The notes under the pieces: model-generated
What the model was told of the DNA's origin: nothing
The model's input: only the letters and a program-made list of their open reading frames with translations
Databases searched by the model: none
Made by a program: the position numbers and the translations under genes
Source: Neocallimastix lanati (nom. inval.)
Lineage: Eukaryota > Neocallimastigomycota > Neocallimastigomycetes > Neocallimastigales > Neocallimastigaceae
Assembly (NCBI GenBank): GCA_016946835.1
Contig: JACVTC010000035.1
Coordinates: 730,001 to 794,000 of the forward strand
Length of the DNA: 64,000 nucleotides
Reading direction: 5' to 3'
Part shown: in pieces, positions 10,102 through 21,094 of the stretch
How positions within the stretch are numbered: the first letter of the stretch is position 1
How the letters are laid out: each line of letters starts with the position of its first letter

Positions 10102-11628
10102 CTAATATTTAATAATTTTCGATGAAGCTTTCCTAATTCTATTCATAATGGCTAATCCTTCATCAACATCTTCAATTCCTTCTACAAATATGGTAGATAC
10201 ATTTAATTTATCTACAAATCTTAAGGCCTTAAAAAGTTCCCTGGCAATATCTGCAGGATTTTCTCGATCTCCCATAAAGTATTCAATGTGTCCTTCCCAT
10301 TCAATACATTGTTGATTACCATTAATGAAAATTAAATTGGTGGAAGGGGAAGATTTTACTGATTCACTTCTTTCATTTGAAATTTTTAATTTCTTAGAAG
10401 ATGGTGTTTCTTCTTCATTTTCATCTTCTATAGAATGATTCTTTTTCCATGTTTTAATGGATTGACTTCTAAGAATACCTATCTTTTTATTTGATTCTTG
10501 GTTATGTTCTTTTTTTCGTAATTCTTCCATTTCTTGTTCAATAATTTTATTTTGTTTTTCTGCTACTGTAGCTAATTTGGAAATTTCTTTATATTGTTCT
10601 GGAGATAAAACATGTTCCTTTAATAGTCTATTTTTTTCTTTTAAAGCTTTTTTGATATTACTATTATTATCATTATCTTTTGTCTTGGTATTATTTTCTT
10701 TTTCGGTGACAGTTGTGGTCTCTTCAAGCTCTTTTAAAGCATTTTCATAAAATTTTCTTTTTTCTTTATAAGATTCCTCGGTACTATGAATATTTGACTC
10801 AATTAAAACTACGGCTGCATCTGGAGAATAATGACGATATTTCATACCTGGAGTGGTAGGGACTTGTTCTAACTTTTTATCTACAAAATCTCTTCGATAA
10901 ACCTGGACCGTTTCCATACCTTTAACTTTCTTTAATTTTTCATAGGTAACACTTCCTGGTCTTAAAATAGCTGGTGGTGTACGTAAACCATCCAATACAG
11001 TAGATTCAACACCTAAATTACATGAACCTCCATCAATAATTAATGGAATTTTTCCTGAAAGATCATTATATACATGGGACGCAAGAGTTGGTGATGGTTT
11101 TCCTGACGAATTGGCAGACGGCGCAGCCAATGGGAAACCACATAATGAAATAAGAGCTCTTGCAATAGGATGGTTTGGAAAACGAACGGCCATTGTTCCT
11201 TGACCAGCTGTAACTACATCAGGAACCTTGGAAGATTTTGGTAAAATAATTGTTAATGGGCCTGGCCAATATTTATGAATTACTGGTATGTATTTTTCTG
11301 GAATTCTACCATCAGGTAAAAGTTGTTTTAACATTTTTAAAGAAGAAATATGAACAATTAATGGATTATCAGAAGGTCTATTTTTGGCTTTAAAAATTTT
11401 AGGTACTACATTTTTATCTAATGCATTTCCCGCTAAACCATAAACTGTTTCCGTTGGTATAGCAACAACTTCACCATTTTTTAATAATTTAGCTGCTTTT
11501 TCTAATTTAGATTGAATATCTTTTGAAAAAATATTTATGGGTATATCATCTTCAATATTTGCCATCATTTCTGATGGTATAACTAAATGCTCAAGTTTAT
11601 CACATTCGGTTTCAAACATTTTTGACAT
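10102..11628 (-). CDS. SUA5: Threonylcarbamoyl-AMP synthase SUA5
   Basis: Makes threonylcarbamoyl-AMP from threonine, bicarbonate and ATP, the first step of t6A37 formation on ANN-decoding tRNAs. Single exon, 508 residues. The YrdC domain (about residues 35-240) has the nucleotide/threonine-binding signatures PTETVYGLAGNA, KNRPSDNPLIVH, WPGPLT, AVRFPNHP, APSANSSGKPSPT and ILRPGSVT. A linker with PTTPGMKYRHYSPDA leads to the C-terminal SUA5 domain. That domain is interrupted by a long charged, Glu/Lys/Asn-rich insertion (about residues 280-430) and resumes with the family-like end (EYFMGDRENPADIARELFKALR, split by no intron). At 508 residues it is longer than the roughly 430 of yeast Sua5 because of that insertion. 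The start at 11628 is the first Met; an alternative is the Met four codons later. Confidence 0.95.
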   Translation of the reverse strand: MSKMFETECDKLEHLVIPSEMMANIEDDIPINIFSKDIQSKLEKAAKLLKNGEVVAIPTETVYGLAGNALDKNVVPKIFKAKNRPSDNPLIVHISSLKMLKQLLPDGRIPEKYIPVIHKYWPGPLTIILPKSSKVPDVVTAGQGTMAVRFPNHPIARALISLCGFPLAAPSANSSGKPSPTLASHVYNDLSGKIPLIIDGGSCNLGVESTVLDGLRTPPAILRPGSVTYEKLKKVKGMETVQVYRRDFVDKKLEQVPTTPGMKYRHYSPDAAVVLIESNIHSTEESYKEKRKFYENALKELEETTTVTEKENNTKTKDNDNNSNIKKALKEKNRLLKEHVLSPEQYKEISKLATVAEKQNKIIEQEMEELRKKEHNQESNKKIGILRSQSIKTWKKNHSIEDENEEETPSSKKLKISNERSESVKSSPSTNLIFINGNQQCIEWEGHIEYFMGDRENPADIARELFKALRFVDKLNVSTIFVEGIEDVDEGLAIMNRIRKASSKIIKY

Positions 11629-12661
<1,033 letters not shown>

Positions 12662-12688
12662 GCATTATATTTATTATGATGAGAAGGA

Positions 12689-13254
12689 TTACATATAATA
12701 TTGATTTTGTTGTGGCATATTATTACGAACTAGTCCTGGGTTAGATAAAGTATTATCTTGGAAGTATGGATGATTTAAGGCATCTCTAACAGATATTCTT
12801 AACTTTGGTTGATATTGAAGCATTTTCTTTACTAAGTCAATACCTAATAAATCAATCATTGGGAATTTTTTCGCAAGGTCTTGTTCTGGATAGTTGAGAA
12901 GTTATTATTGAATTCTGGTAATTTACTGACATAAGGCCATGTCATATCATTAGGAGTACCATTAACAACATGACTATCCATATATTTTTTAAAGTCAAGA
13001 TTGACATATTCAAATACAAGAGTTAAAATTTTTTCAGTATGAATAACATCATAGAGTTTTACAATATTTGGAAGTCTTAATTCTTTCATTAATGAAATTT
13101 CTCTAATAGCAGTTGAAGGTGCACCTTCTTCTAAATCAAGATGAATTTCTTTTAAAGCTACAGTTTCATTTGTTAATAAATTTTTATCCTTGAATATAGT
13201 AGCATAGGTACCATCACCAAGCTTTTCTAACTTTAAATATCTAGTTTCATTCAT
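12689..13254 (-). pseudogene. PHO85-like CDK relic lacking catalytic core
   Basis: From ATG 13254 the frame encodes a PHO85/CDK5-like N-lobe: GDGTYATIF glycine loop, VALKEIHLD with the ATP lysine, [14 protein letters not shown] helix, and [17 protein letters not shown]. It then jumps directly into [17 protein letters not shown], which belongs to the far C-lobe. About 130 residues are absent, including HRD, DFG and APE, so no kinase activity is possible. The frame then ends early at 12856 after a frameshift near residue 120. In the shifted frame the C-lobe continues ([37 protein letters not shown]) to a TAA at 12689-12691. Two independent lesions point to a pseudogene. No intron interrupts the 566 bp. 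Confidence 0.85.
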
Positions 13255-14110
13255 TTTTTTTTCTAATTGTGCATAATTATAATATTAATTAATATAATTA
13301 TTAATATTATTAATATTTTATTATCTTATCATCATTATCACCATTATTATAATTTTTCATTGATTTTAATTAAATAAATAAAATTTATTAGTTTTAAAAA
13401 TAATGATAATAATAATAACATTAAATTTAAATATATATACAATATATTAATTTCAGTTGTTGAAAACATATTATTGATTTAATTATTTTTATATATTGAT
13501 AAATTAGTAAGATTATATTATTCAATATTTTAGAATTTATTGAATTATTGAATTTTCAAGTTTTAAGAATTATCATGATAAAAGCACAAAACATAGACTG
13601 ATATAATTGCTTTTCATTAAATTGTAAATATTTAATTATATAAACTTTATTTTATTATTTTATTTAAATAATTGTTATAAATTTAATTAAATTATTATTT
13701 ATTTATTTACTTATTTTTTCTCTTTCTCTTTTTTTTTTTTTTTCTTTCTTTCTTTCTAGAATATCAATAAAAAGGATTTGTTAATTTTATTATTACTTCT
13801 TTTATTGAAACAAATATATTATAAATTATATAAAATTTGAATGATTTCATTTTTAACAAGTTATAAATAATAATTGTATAATAATATTGTAATATATATA
13901 TATATTTTCTATTTTAATAATTATATATAACCCTTATTCCATTTTCTTTTCATATTATTTTTTTAAACATAATGATATTACCATAATTATCTTTTTTTGG
14001 TTTTAATAAAATACCTTATTCTATTTAATTTATTGATTATTTCAATTTATTTTTTATTAAAAATATATAATTTTATTTTATTTATTTGATATAGTTAACT
14101 CTCAAAAAAA
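13255..14110. other. Intergenic A+T-rich region
   Basis: Homopolymer-rich spacer with a polypyrimidine stretch (TTTCTC/TTTC units at about 13713-13760). Nothing else supported. Confidence 0.6.
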
Positions 14111-14112
14111 TA

Positions 14113-14620
<508 letters not shown>

Positions 14621-14639
14621 AGTCATTAATTTTTGAATT

Positions 14640-15170
14640 AAATTTAATTTTTCTAAAATTACTTATAAAAATAAAAAGCATCAATAGGTAATCTATTATG
14701 TTTTTTTTTTTTTTTTTAAAAAAAAAAAATTAAATGGCCTTTTATAATTATAATTATATTTTTCTTAATTTTGTCATATAATCAATGCTTCCATTATTAT
14801 TAAATCTATTATTTTTAAAAGAAAAGCAGCTATTTGAATAATACTGTTTAATTCTATTAAAAGAATATTTATTTATTAAATCTCCTTTAAAACATTTACT
14901 TTTAATAATATTTACTACCTAACTTTTTTTGAATATTTTCTTATATAATAATATTATAATAATATTTTAATATAATAATATTTATATTAATATAACCAAT
15001 TCATAAATTATACATTACATTATTTACTACATTATTTTGTAATACGTAAATATAATAGATATTGTAAATATGCCATTCGCCATATTTACAATACATGAAT
15101 ATATAATTTATTGTAATTACACAAAATTATTAATAATATAACTTTAATTTATACTTAATTTTTGACATAC
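14640..15170. other. A+T-rich region, possible old LTR
   Basis: Contains a perfect 12-bp inverted repeat, ATTGTAAATATG / CATATTTACAAT, at 15061-15092 with an 8-bp centre. On the minus strand it lies just downstream of a copia RNase H end and a purine-rich AGGAGG followed by TGTCAAAAA, so it may be the 3' LTR of that lost element. The other LTR end was not found. Confidence 0.35.
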
Positions 15171-15180
15171 CTCCTAAAGT

Positions 15181-15290
15181 TTAAAATCTAAAGAGTAAAT
15201 TATTTCTAAAAATTGACATTAATGAACCATTTAAGTATTTTGTAAATCCATCAGCTAAATTGTCCTTCGACTTTACGTATTATAAAAATA
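15181..15290 (-). pseudogene. Copia RNase H C-terminal fragment
   Basis: The minus strand encodes VKSKDNLADGFTKYLNGS followed by a short tail and TAA at 15181-15183. This matches the conserved copia end (V-x-T/S-x-x-N-x-A-D-x-L/F-T-K-x-L). A purine-rich AGGAGG follows at once, as expected of a polypurine tract before a 3' LTR. Upstream coding sequence is gone. It lies upstream, in transcript orientation, of the RT fragment at 14361-14620, so the two come from different or rearranged copies. Confidence 0.7.
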
Positions 15291-15377
15291 TAGTGTAAAG
15301 ATTTAATAAAATCTTTAATAATTTATTATATAATAATTAATTAATGTAATAAAATTACATAAATTTATGATTTACGT

Positions 15378-15386
15378 ATATGAAAA
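15378..15386 (+). repeat. 9-bp target-site duplication, left copy
   Basis: ATATGAAAA at 15378-15386, repeated exactly at 16103-16111 outside the other end of the inverted-repeat element. Confidence 0.7.
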
Positions 15387-15706
15387 GAGTGTGTGTCATT
15401 TCGCAAAATTTTTTGTGTCATTTCGCAAAAGTTTCATTTATGAAAAGTTTCATTTCGAAAAAATTTAATAAATAGATAAATAAATAATAAAATAAATAAA
15501 TAAAAAAATAAAAAAAAGAATAATAAAATATAAAATAAAAAATATAAAATATAAAATATAAAATATAAAATATAAAATATAAAATATAAAATATAAAATA
15601 TAAAATATAAAATAAAAAAAATAGTTACCACCTAAAATCATCCTAACTTTGTGCTACTTTTAACTCCCTTTTTTAAGATGTCCTCATCTTTTTTCTTTTT
15701 TCTTTT

Positions 15707-15740
<34 letters not shown>

Positions 15741-16102
15741 GAATTATTTATAAATATTTCTTTTATTAAAAAAATTTATTTATTAGTAATTTAAGATTTT
15801 TTTAATATACTGCGCAAGGATGATAAAATATTTTTAAAATATTTTATTTTTTTAAAGCTTTAATATTACATAATATATATTTATTATATATATAAATAAT
15901 TTTTTTTTTTTTTTAAAAAATTTAATTTTAAATTTATTTATTTATTATAGTTTTATTTATTTATTTTTATTTATTTAGTTATTTATTTAAATTATATATA
16001 TTATTTATTTGTTTTATTATTAATTTATTTATTTATTAACTTTAAAAAATTTTTGCGAAATGAAACTTTCCGAAATGAAATTTTTCGAAATGCACCTCCC
16101 CC
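15387..16102. mobile_element. Inverted-repeat element (MITE, MULE-like)
   Basis: A 716-bp segment whose two ends are imperfect inverted repeats: the left end is GAGTGTGTGTCATTTCGC and the right end, on the minus strand, is GGGGGAGGTGCATTTCGA. Similarity continues inward over roughly 70-130 bp through repeated GTTTCATTTCG blocks and AATA-rich sequence. A 9-bp direct repeat flanks it. No transposase ORF is inside; the interior has a 7-bp AAAATAT tandem repeat (about 15530-15612), a unique stretch with TAACTTTGTGCTACTTTTAACTC (split here over 15640-15665) and T runs. Long inverted ends with a 9-bp duplication fit a non-autonomous Mutator-like element. The family is inferred from these features alone. 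Confidence 0.65.
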
Positions 16103-16111
16103 ATATGAAAA
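16103..16111 (+). repeat. 9-bp target-site duplication, right copy
   Basis: Exact second copy of ATATGAAAA at 15378-15386. Confidence 0.7.
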
Positions 16112-16402
16112 TTAATTATAAATTTAAATAAAAACTAAAAAAAATAATAAATATAAGAATAAACAAGTTTTCTGTAAAGAATTTTATTTTATTTTTATTT
16201 ATTTTCATTTTATTTTATTATTATATTTTATTATTAAATATTTTAATAATAAAACCTTTCCGTTTTATTATATTTAAATAAAATAAATAAAATTTTATAT
16301 TTTATTATTAAATTAATTAAATAATAAAATAAAATTTATTATAATATTAAATATTTATTATTAATAAAATTTAAATATTGATATTGATATTAATAAAATA
16401 TA

Positions 16403-16636
16403 TTAATACAAATGCATCATATTCTTTTCCTGGATGAGTATGTTTTCATATTTTATTACTTTATTATTATCATTTAGAATAATGTATGATTTACATTTTT
16501 TAACTATTTTATATTCAGTACATTTGAATACTTTTGTATTATTCATTATATACCATAAATTAAATTTATATTTTCTGTTTACAATGATGTGGTTTTTTTC
16601 TTTATTAATTTCACTTATTTCTAATTGATCATCCAT
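16403..16636 (-). CDS. Small FLYWCH-like ORF, uncertain
   Basis: A 77-codon minus-strand frame. The spacing FNLWYIMNN - FKCTEYKIVKKCKSY - HLY resembles a FLYWCH zinc finger (aromatic block, W/F-x-C, C), a domain often associated with MULE transposases. Only the two cysteines and general shape fit; the His ligands are not clear. It sits 300 bp from the inverted-repeat element at 15387-16102. Its start region and upstream sequence are tandemly duplicated at 16772-16846. It may be a remnant of a transposon or of a FLYWCH gene, or chance. Confidence 0.35.
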   Translation of the reverse strand: MDDQLEISEINKEKNHIIVNRKYKFNLWYIMNNTKVFKCTEYKIVKKCKSYIILNDNNKVIKYENILIQEKNMMHLY

Positions 16637-16846
16637 TTATTATAAATATTTTAAATTAAAAGTTTTATTATTTAATTTTTTTTTTTTAATCTTTTTTTTT
16701 TTTATAAATTTTAATTTTTTTTTTATCTTATATTTTACTTTATTCTTTTTTTTATTCTTTTTTTACTTTATTACACTTATTTTTAATTGATCATTCATTT
16801 ATTATAAATATTTTAAATTAAAAGATTTATTTTTTAATTTTTTTTT
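16609..16846. repeat. Diverged tandem duplication of about 75 bp
   Basis: The segment at 16609-16680 (ACTTATTTCTAATTGATCAT and following) recurs at 16772-16846 with a few substitutions. It covers the first codons and upstream flank of the small ORF at 16403-16636. Confidence 0.75.
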
Positions 16847-17627
16847 GTTTTAATCTATTTTTTTTATCTTATATTTTACTTTAATTTTTTTTTTTTTTTT
16901 TATTTTATATTTTACTTTAATTTTTTTTTTTTTTTTATTTTATATTTTACTTTATTTTTTTTTTTTATTTTTTTATTTTACTTTATTATTTATTTTTTTT
17001 ATTTTACTTTATTATTTATTTTTTTTTTTTTTTTATTTTTTATTTTACTTTATTATTTATTTTTATTTTTTATTATTTATTTTTTTTTTACTATAAATGT
17101 TAATAAAATTAAATTAAAAAAAAAAAATATAAACCTATCCTATTTATTTATTTTTACAAGCCACATTGTAATACATGAATAAATGATCAAACATAAATTA
17201 TGTCGAAATGCAATACTCCCATAATTATTATTTTAGGAAATATTTAATAACTATATAAATATAAATATAATATAATAAGAATATAATTAAAACATTGATT
17301 TATGCTATAAAATTTATTATTAATTTATAAATATAATTAATATATATAATCAAGCCACATATTGAAATTGTTGTAAAATTATTAGATTTAAATTTGATTT
17401 ATGACATTAATTTATGTTTGAATAATAAAAACTATTTTATATTAATTAAGGTTTGAATATTTCATTTTATATCATTTAATATCATATAATTTGATGTTAA
17501 TATATACAAATTAAAATATTATATACAAATTGTATTTACTATTATAATTTTATATTTTTTTCATCAATTATTTTTTTTATTTTTTTTATTTATTATTTTT
17601 ATTTTTTTTTATAATTTATGTATATAT
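16847..17627. other. A+T-rich intergenic region
   Basis: Repeated units of T-run plus TATTTTACTTTA (16860-17060), then plain A+T-rich sequence. A TCGAAATGCAATACTCCCAT motif near 17201-17222 loosely resembles the right end of the element at 15387-16102, but no partner was found. Nothing else supported. Confidence 0.55.
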
Positions 17628-17893
17628 TTATTCAATAAATTTCCAATATGATTTATCTTGGATATTATCGATGGATTTTTCAATTACTTCAGAAGTTTCT
17701 GGGTTACGTTCGAGATAGTAAATTTTTTTAATATTCATTTCTTTTAAATAATTGTATAATTTATCATAATGCAAACCAACTTGTGATGGATCATGACTAT
17801 CATCACCAAGAGTAATTTTACTATTTTGAGATATAATATACTTTTATTAAAAGGAATATAATAATATTTAATATAAATTATTAATAAAAGATT

Positions 17894-17924
<31 letters not shown>

Positions 17925-18717
17925 GTATTATTATTATTATAATAGCAATAAATAATAAAATTAATAATAATGATAATAATAATAAAGTTGAATATAAATC
18001 ACAATAAAATAAAATAAAAAAAAAATAAAATAAACAAAAACTTACTTGTAAAATATCTTTAAATGGATAAGCATATTCTAAATTTTTTTTCCATGCTCTA
18101 GAATTAATTTCAAATATACCACCATAAGCATTAACAGCATCTACATTTCTCTTAATTTTTTCCCATGTTTTATTTGAAATTTTTTCTTCTGGAGTATACA
18201 TACGAATAACATCGAAATGACCGATGATCTTTGGTTTAAGTTGGGTAATAATTTCATATTGTGAATCAAAATAGCCTTGATAGACAGAATCAGGAGTTTT
18301 TTCTGGTGATTTAGCTACGGCATCATTAAACAAATCACTATCAAAGTCTGTTGGGGTTTCAAAAACATGGTGCACTGATCCAACCATATAATCTAATGGA
18401 TATTCTTCTATAATATCTTTTATTTCTTGAATTGTTCCTTGATGAATATTTTCTGTTTCAGTACCAACAAGGATATTAATTTTATCGGAATATTTTTTTT
18501 GGAGACGACGAGCTTCCTTAACATATTCTATCCAAGTTTCTTTTAATTTTTTACAATCAACATTTGCCTTTTTTTTTTTTTTATTATAAATTAAGTATAA
18601 ATTAATTTTAAAATAAATATTTAAAATAACAGTAATTTGAAATGATTTAATAATTAATAAAATTTATATGCTATAATTTCAGAAATAATCTTTTAGTAAT
18701 GAATTTCATTTTTATTT

Positions 18718-18755
<38 letters not shown>

Positions 18756-18971
18756 AAACATGTATATATATTTAATTATTTAAAATTAATAAATTTATAT
18801 TAACACCTCAATTTCCTCTGGATACAAATCTTGTGGTCTAGTTCTGAAAATATGTTCCGAAAGACCAATACAAACAAAACCTTTTTTAATAGCTGTTAAA
18901 ATAACATCTTCTAATATACCAGTTGCATGACAACAAAATTGACCAGAATGTGAATGTAAAGTTATTGGCAT
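17628..18971 (-). CDS. HIS2: Histidinol-phosphatase (PHP family), 3 exons
   Basis: Dephosphorylates L-histidinol phosphate, the penultimate stage of histidine synthesis. Exons on the minus strand: 18971-18807, 18567-18046, 17840-17628; all junctions are GT..AG in phase 0 and give 299 residues plus TAA, close to the usual length. PHP-domain metal ligands are visible: HSHSGQFCCHA (His6, His8), GLSEH (Glu39), GTETENIH, VGSVHHVF, IGHFD and, in exon 3, LGDDSHDPSQVG. FEINSRAWKK near the end of exon 2 is also typical of the fungal enzyme. The second intron carries (TAA)n-like repeats and the first has T and A runs. The start is the first Met and lies only five residues before the HSH motif, as in family members. 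Confidence 0.93.
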
Positions 18972-19124
18972 TTTTATAATAAAAAGAAAAAATAAATATA
19001 TATTTAAAATTTAGAATAAAATGAAACAAATAAAATTCTGAAAAGTCTCAAATTTCAGAATATAAATCTGAAATCAAAATTTTTAAAATTATAATAGAAT
19101 AAAAATATAATATAAAAAATCAGA

Positions 19125-19170
<46 letters not shown>

Positions 19171-19550
19171 TAATAATAATAAAATTTTTTATACAAAAGT
19201 ATATTATAAAAAAATTTTTTACGTATTGTATACATATTTAATCTTAAATTATAAATTATAATTTATTGTTTAAAGTTTTAATACATTATAATTTTTTTTA
19301 TTAATTTTTATTTTTATTATTATTATTATTTTTTTTTTTAATTTTTATATATGCGAAGTTTTCTATTTCTTTTTTCTTTTTTCTTTTTTTTTTTTTTTTT
19401 TTTTTTTAGTTTAATTGCTTTTTAACTTATTTTATAAAATTTTTTTTATTTAAAATTTTATTTTTATTTTTATTTGTGTTTTTATTTCTATTTTTATTAT
19501 TTGAATTTGTATTTGTATATTATTATTAGTATAATTATTTCTTTTTCTCT

Positions 19551-19581
<31 letters not shown>

Positions 19582-19907
19582 ATTATTTTTTAATTATTTT
19601 ACTATCAATTTTAATATTTAATTTTTTATATTAAAAAAAAATTTTTTTTTTTGTTAATTAAAAAATTAAGATGTTTTTTTTGAATTTCCTGAATATATTT
19701 ATTAGTCATAATTTCAATAACTATATGAAATAATATATATATAAATAAAATAATATTATATAATAAAATAATTATATATATAATAAAATAATATATATAT
19801 TAAAAATATAATAAAATAATATATTATATATAATTATTATTATAAATATATATGATAAAAATTTTTTAAATTACTTTAATTGTTGACTATATATATTCTC
19901 TGTGGTA
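18972..19907. other. Intergenic region with homopolymers
   Basis: Spacer between the HIS2 start and the GEA 3' end (both minus strand). It includes a run of about 37 A (near 19130-19167) and T runs (19387-19408, 19555-19580). Nothing else supported. Confidence 0.6.
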
Positions 19908-20214
19908 TTATTGGATAGTTGAAACTTCATCATTTACTGAATTGTCAATTGAATTATTTTCTTCCTTGATATTTTCGTTTGATTCAAATTTAGCTGAAGA
20001 TGGAGAATGTACTACTGGCGTAAAGCTTCCTTTTGGAAATAGTTCATTCTTCAATTTTGGTAAAACAGAAGATAAGATTTTCCAAGTTAAATTCCATAAT
20101 TCATTATATTCTGGATTTGGTTTATTAGTTTCTACAGGCGATTTATAGAACACACCTTGTGCATACATAACTAAAAGTAAATTTTTAATAGATTCTATAA
20201 CGCCTTCTTTCTAT

Positions 20215-20275
<61 letters not shown>

Positions 20276-21063
20276 AAATTTTTTCATTAATATTAAAAAA
20301 AAAATAAATAAATAAATAAATAATTGAAATTTTAATATAAAGTACAGAATGAATAAAATAAAATAAAACAAAATAGACAATTAAAAAAAATTTATTAGTA
20401 TATAATACAATTATTAATATTTATATTAATAATGATAATAATAATAATATTATTAAAATAAAAATTAATGATATTAATAAATAAATAAATAAATAAATAA
20501 ATAAAATAAAATATAAAGTAAAATAAAATTATTACTAAAAATTCAGATTTAGCCGCAACTAAGTAACGGCATAGATATTGTAATATATCAGACCATATAC
20601 GTTCTAATTCTTTTGTATTTATTTTAGAGAAGTAATGTAAAAATATTTTACACATTAAAGCAGAAGCTCTAGCCATAGTTTCATCCATTCCATTTGGATC
20701 AAGGTTATAAATTTCCTTTTTTAATAATTCTTCTAAGAGTGGGAAAAGAACATTATCAAAGCAATCAGACCAGAAATTAGCATTACTATTAGATTCTAAA
20801 TCGTTAGATAATAATGCTCTTTGAAGATAAACTAATGCAGCTTGACGAACATCTTTACAAGAATGATAGCATTGTTGTCCTAAACCAGAAAGAATTGGTA
20901 ACCAGAATTCAAACCAGGCTCTTTCTGAACGCATATTTGTTGAATGAATTAATTGTGGAATTAATGAATGTAACGAATATAATTTTTCAAGTGCTTTTAA
21001 CGCATATTCATTGGTTAAGCTATTACTTTAATTATAAAATTTTATATTAATAATTGTAATAAT

Positions 21064-21094
<31 letters not shown>

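Noticed and set aside
15434-15631. Tyr/Phe/Ile-repeat ORF on the minus strand
   Set aside because: It is the translation of the 7-bp AAAATAT tandem repeat inside the MITE.
17201-17222. Second MITE end
   Set aside because: Resembles the element end at 16085-16102 over a few bases only, and no inverted partner or duplication was found.
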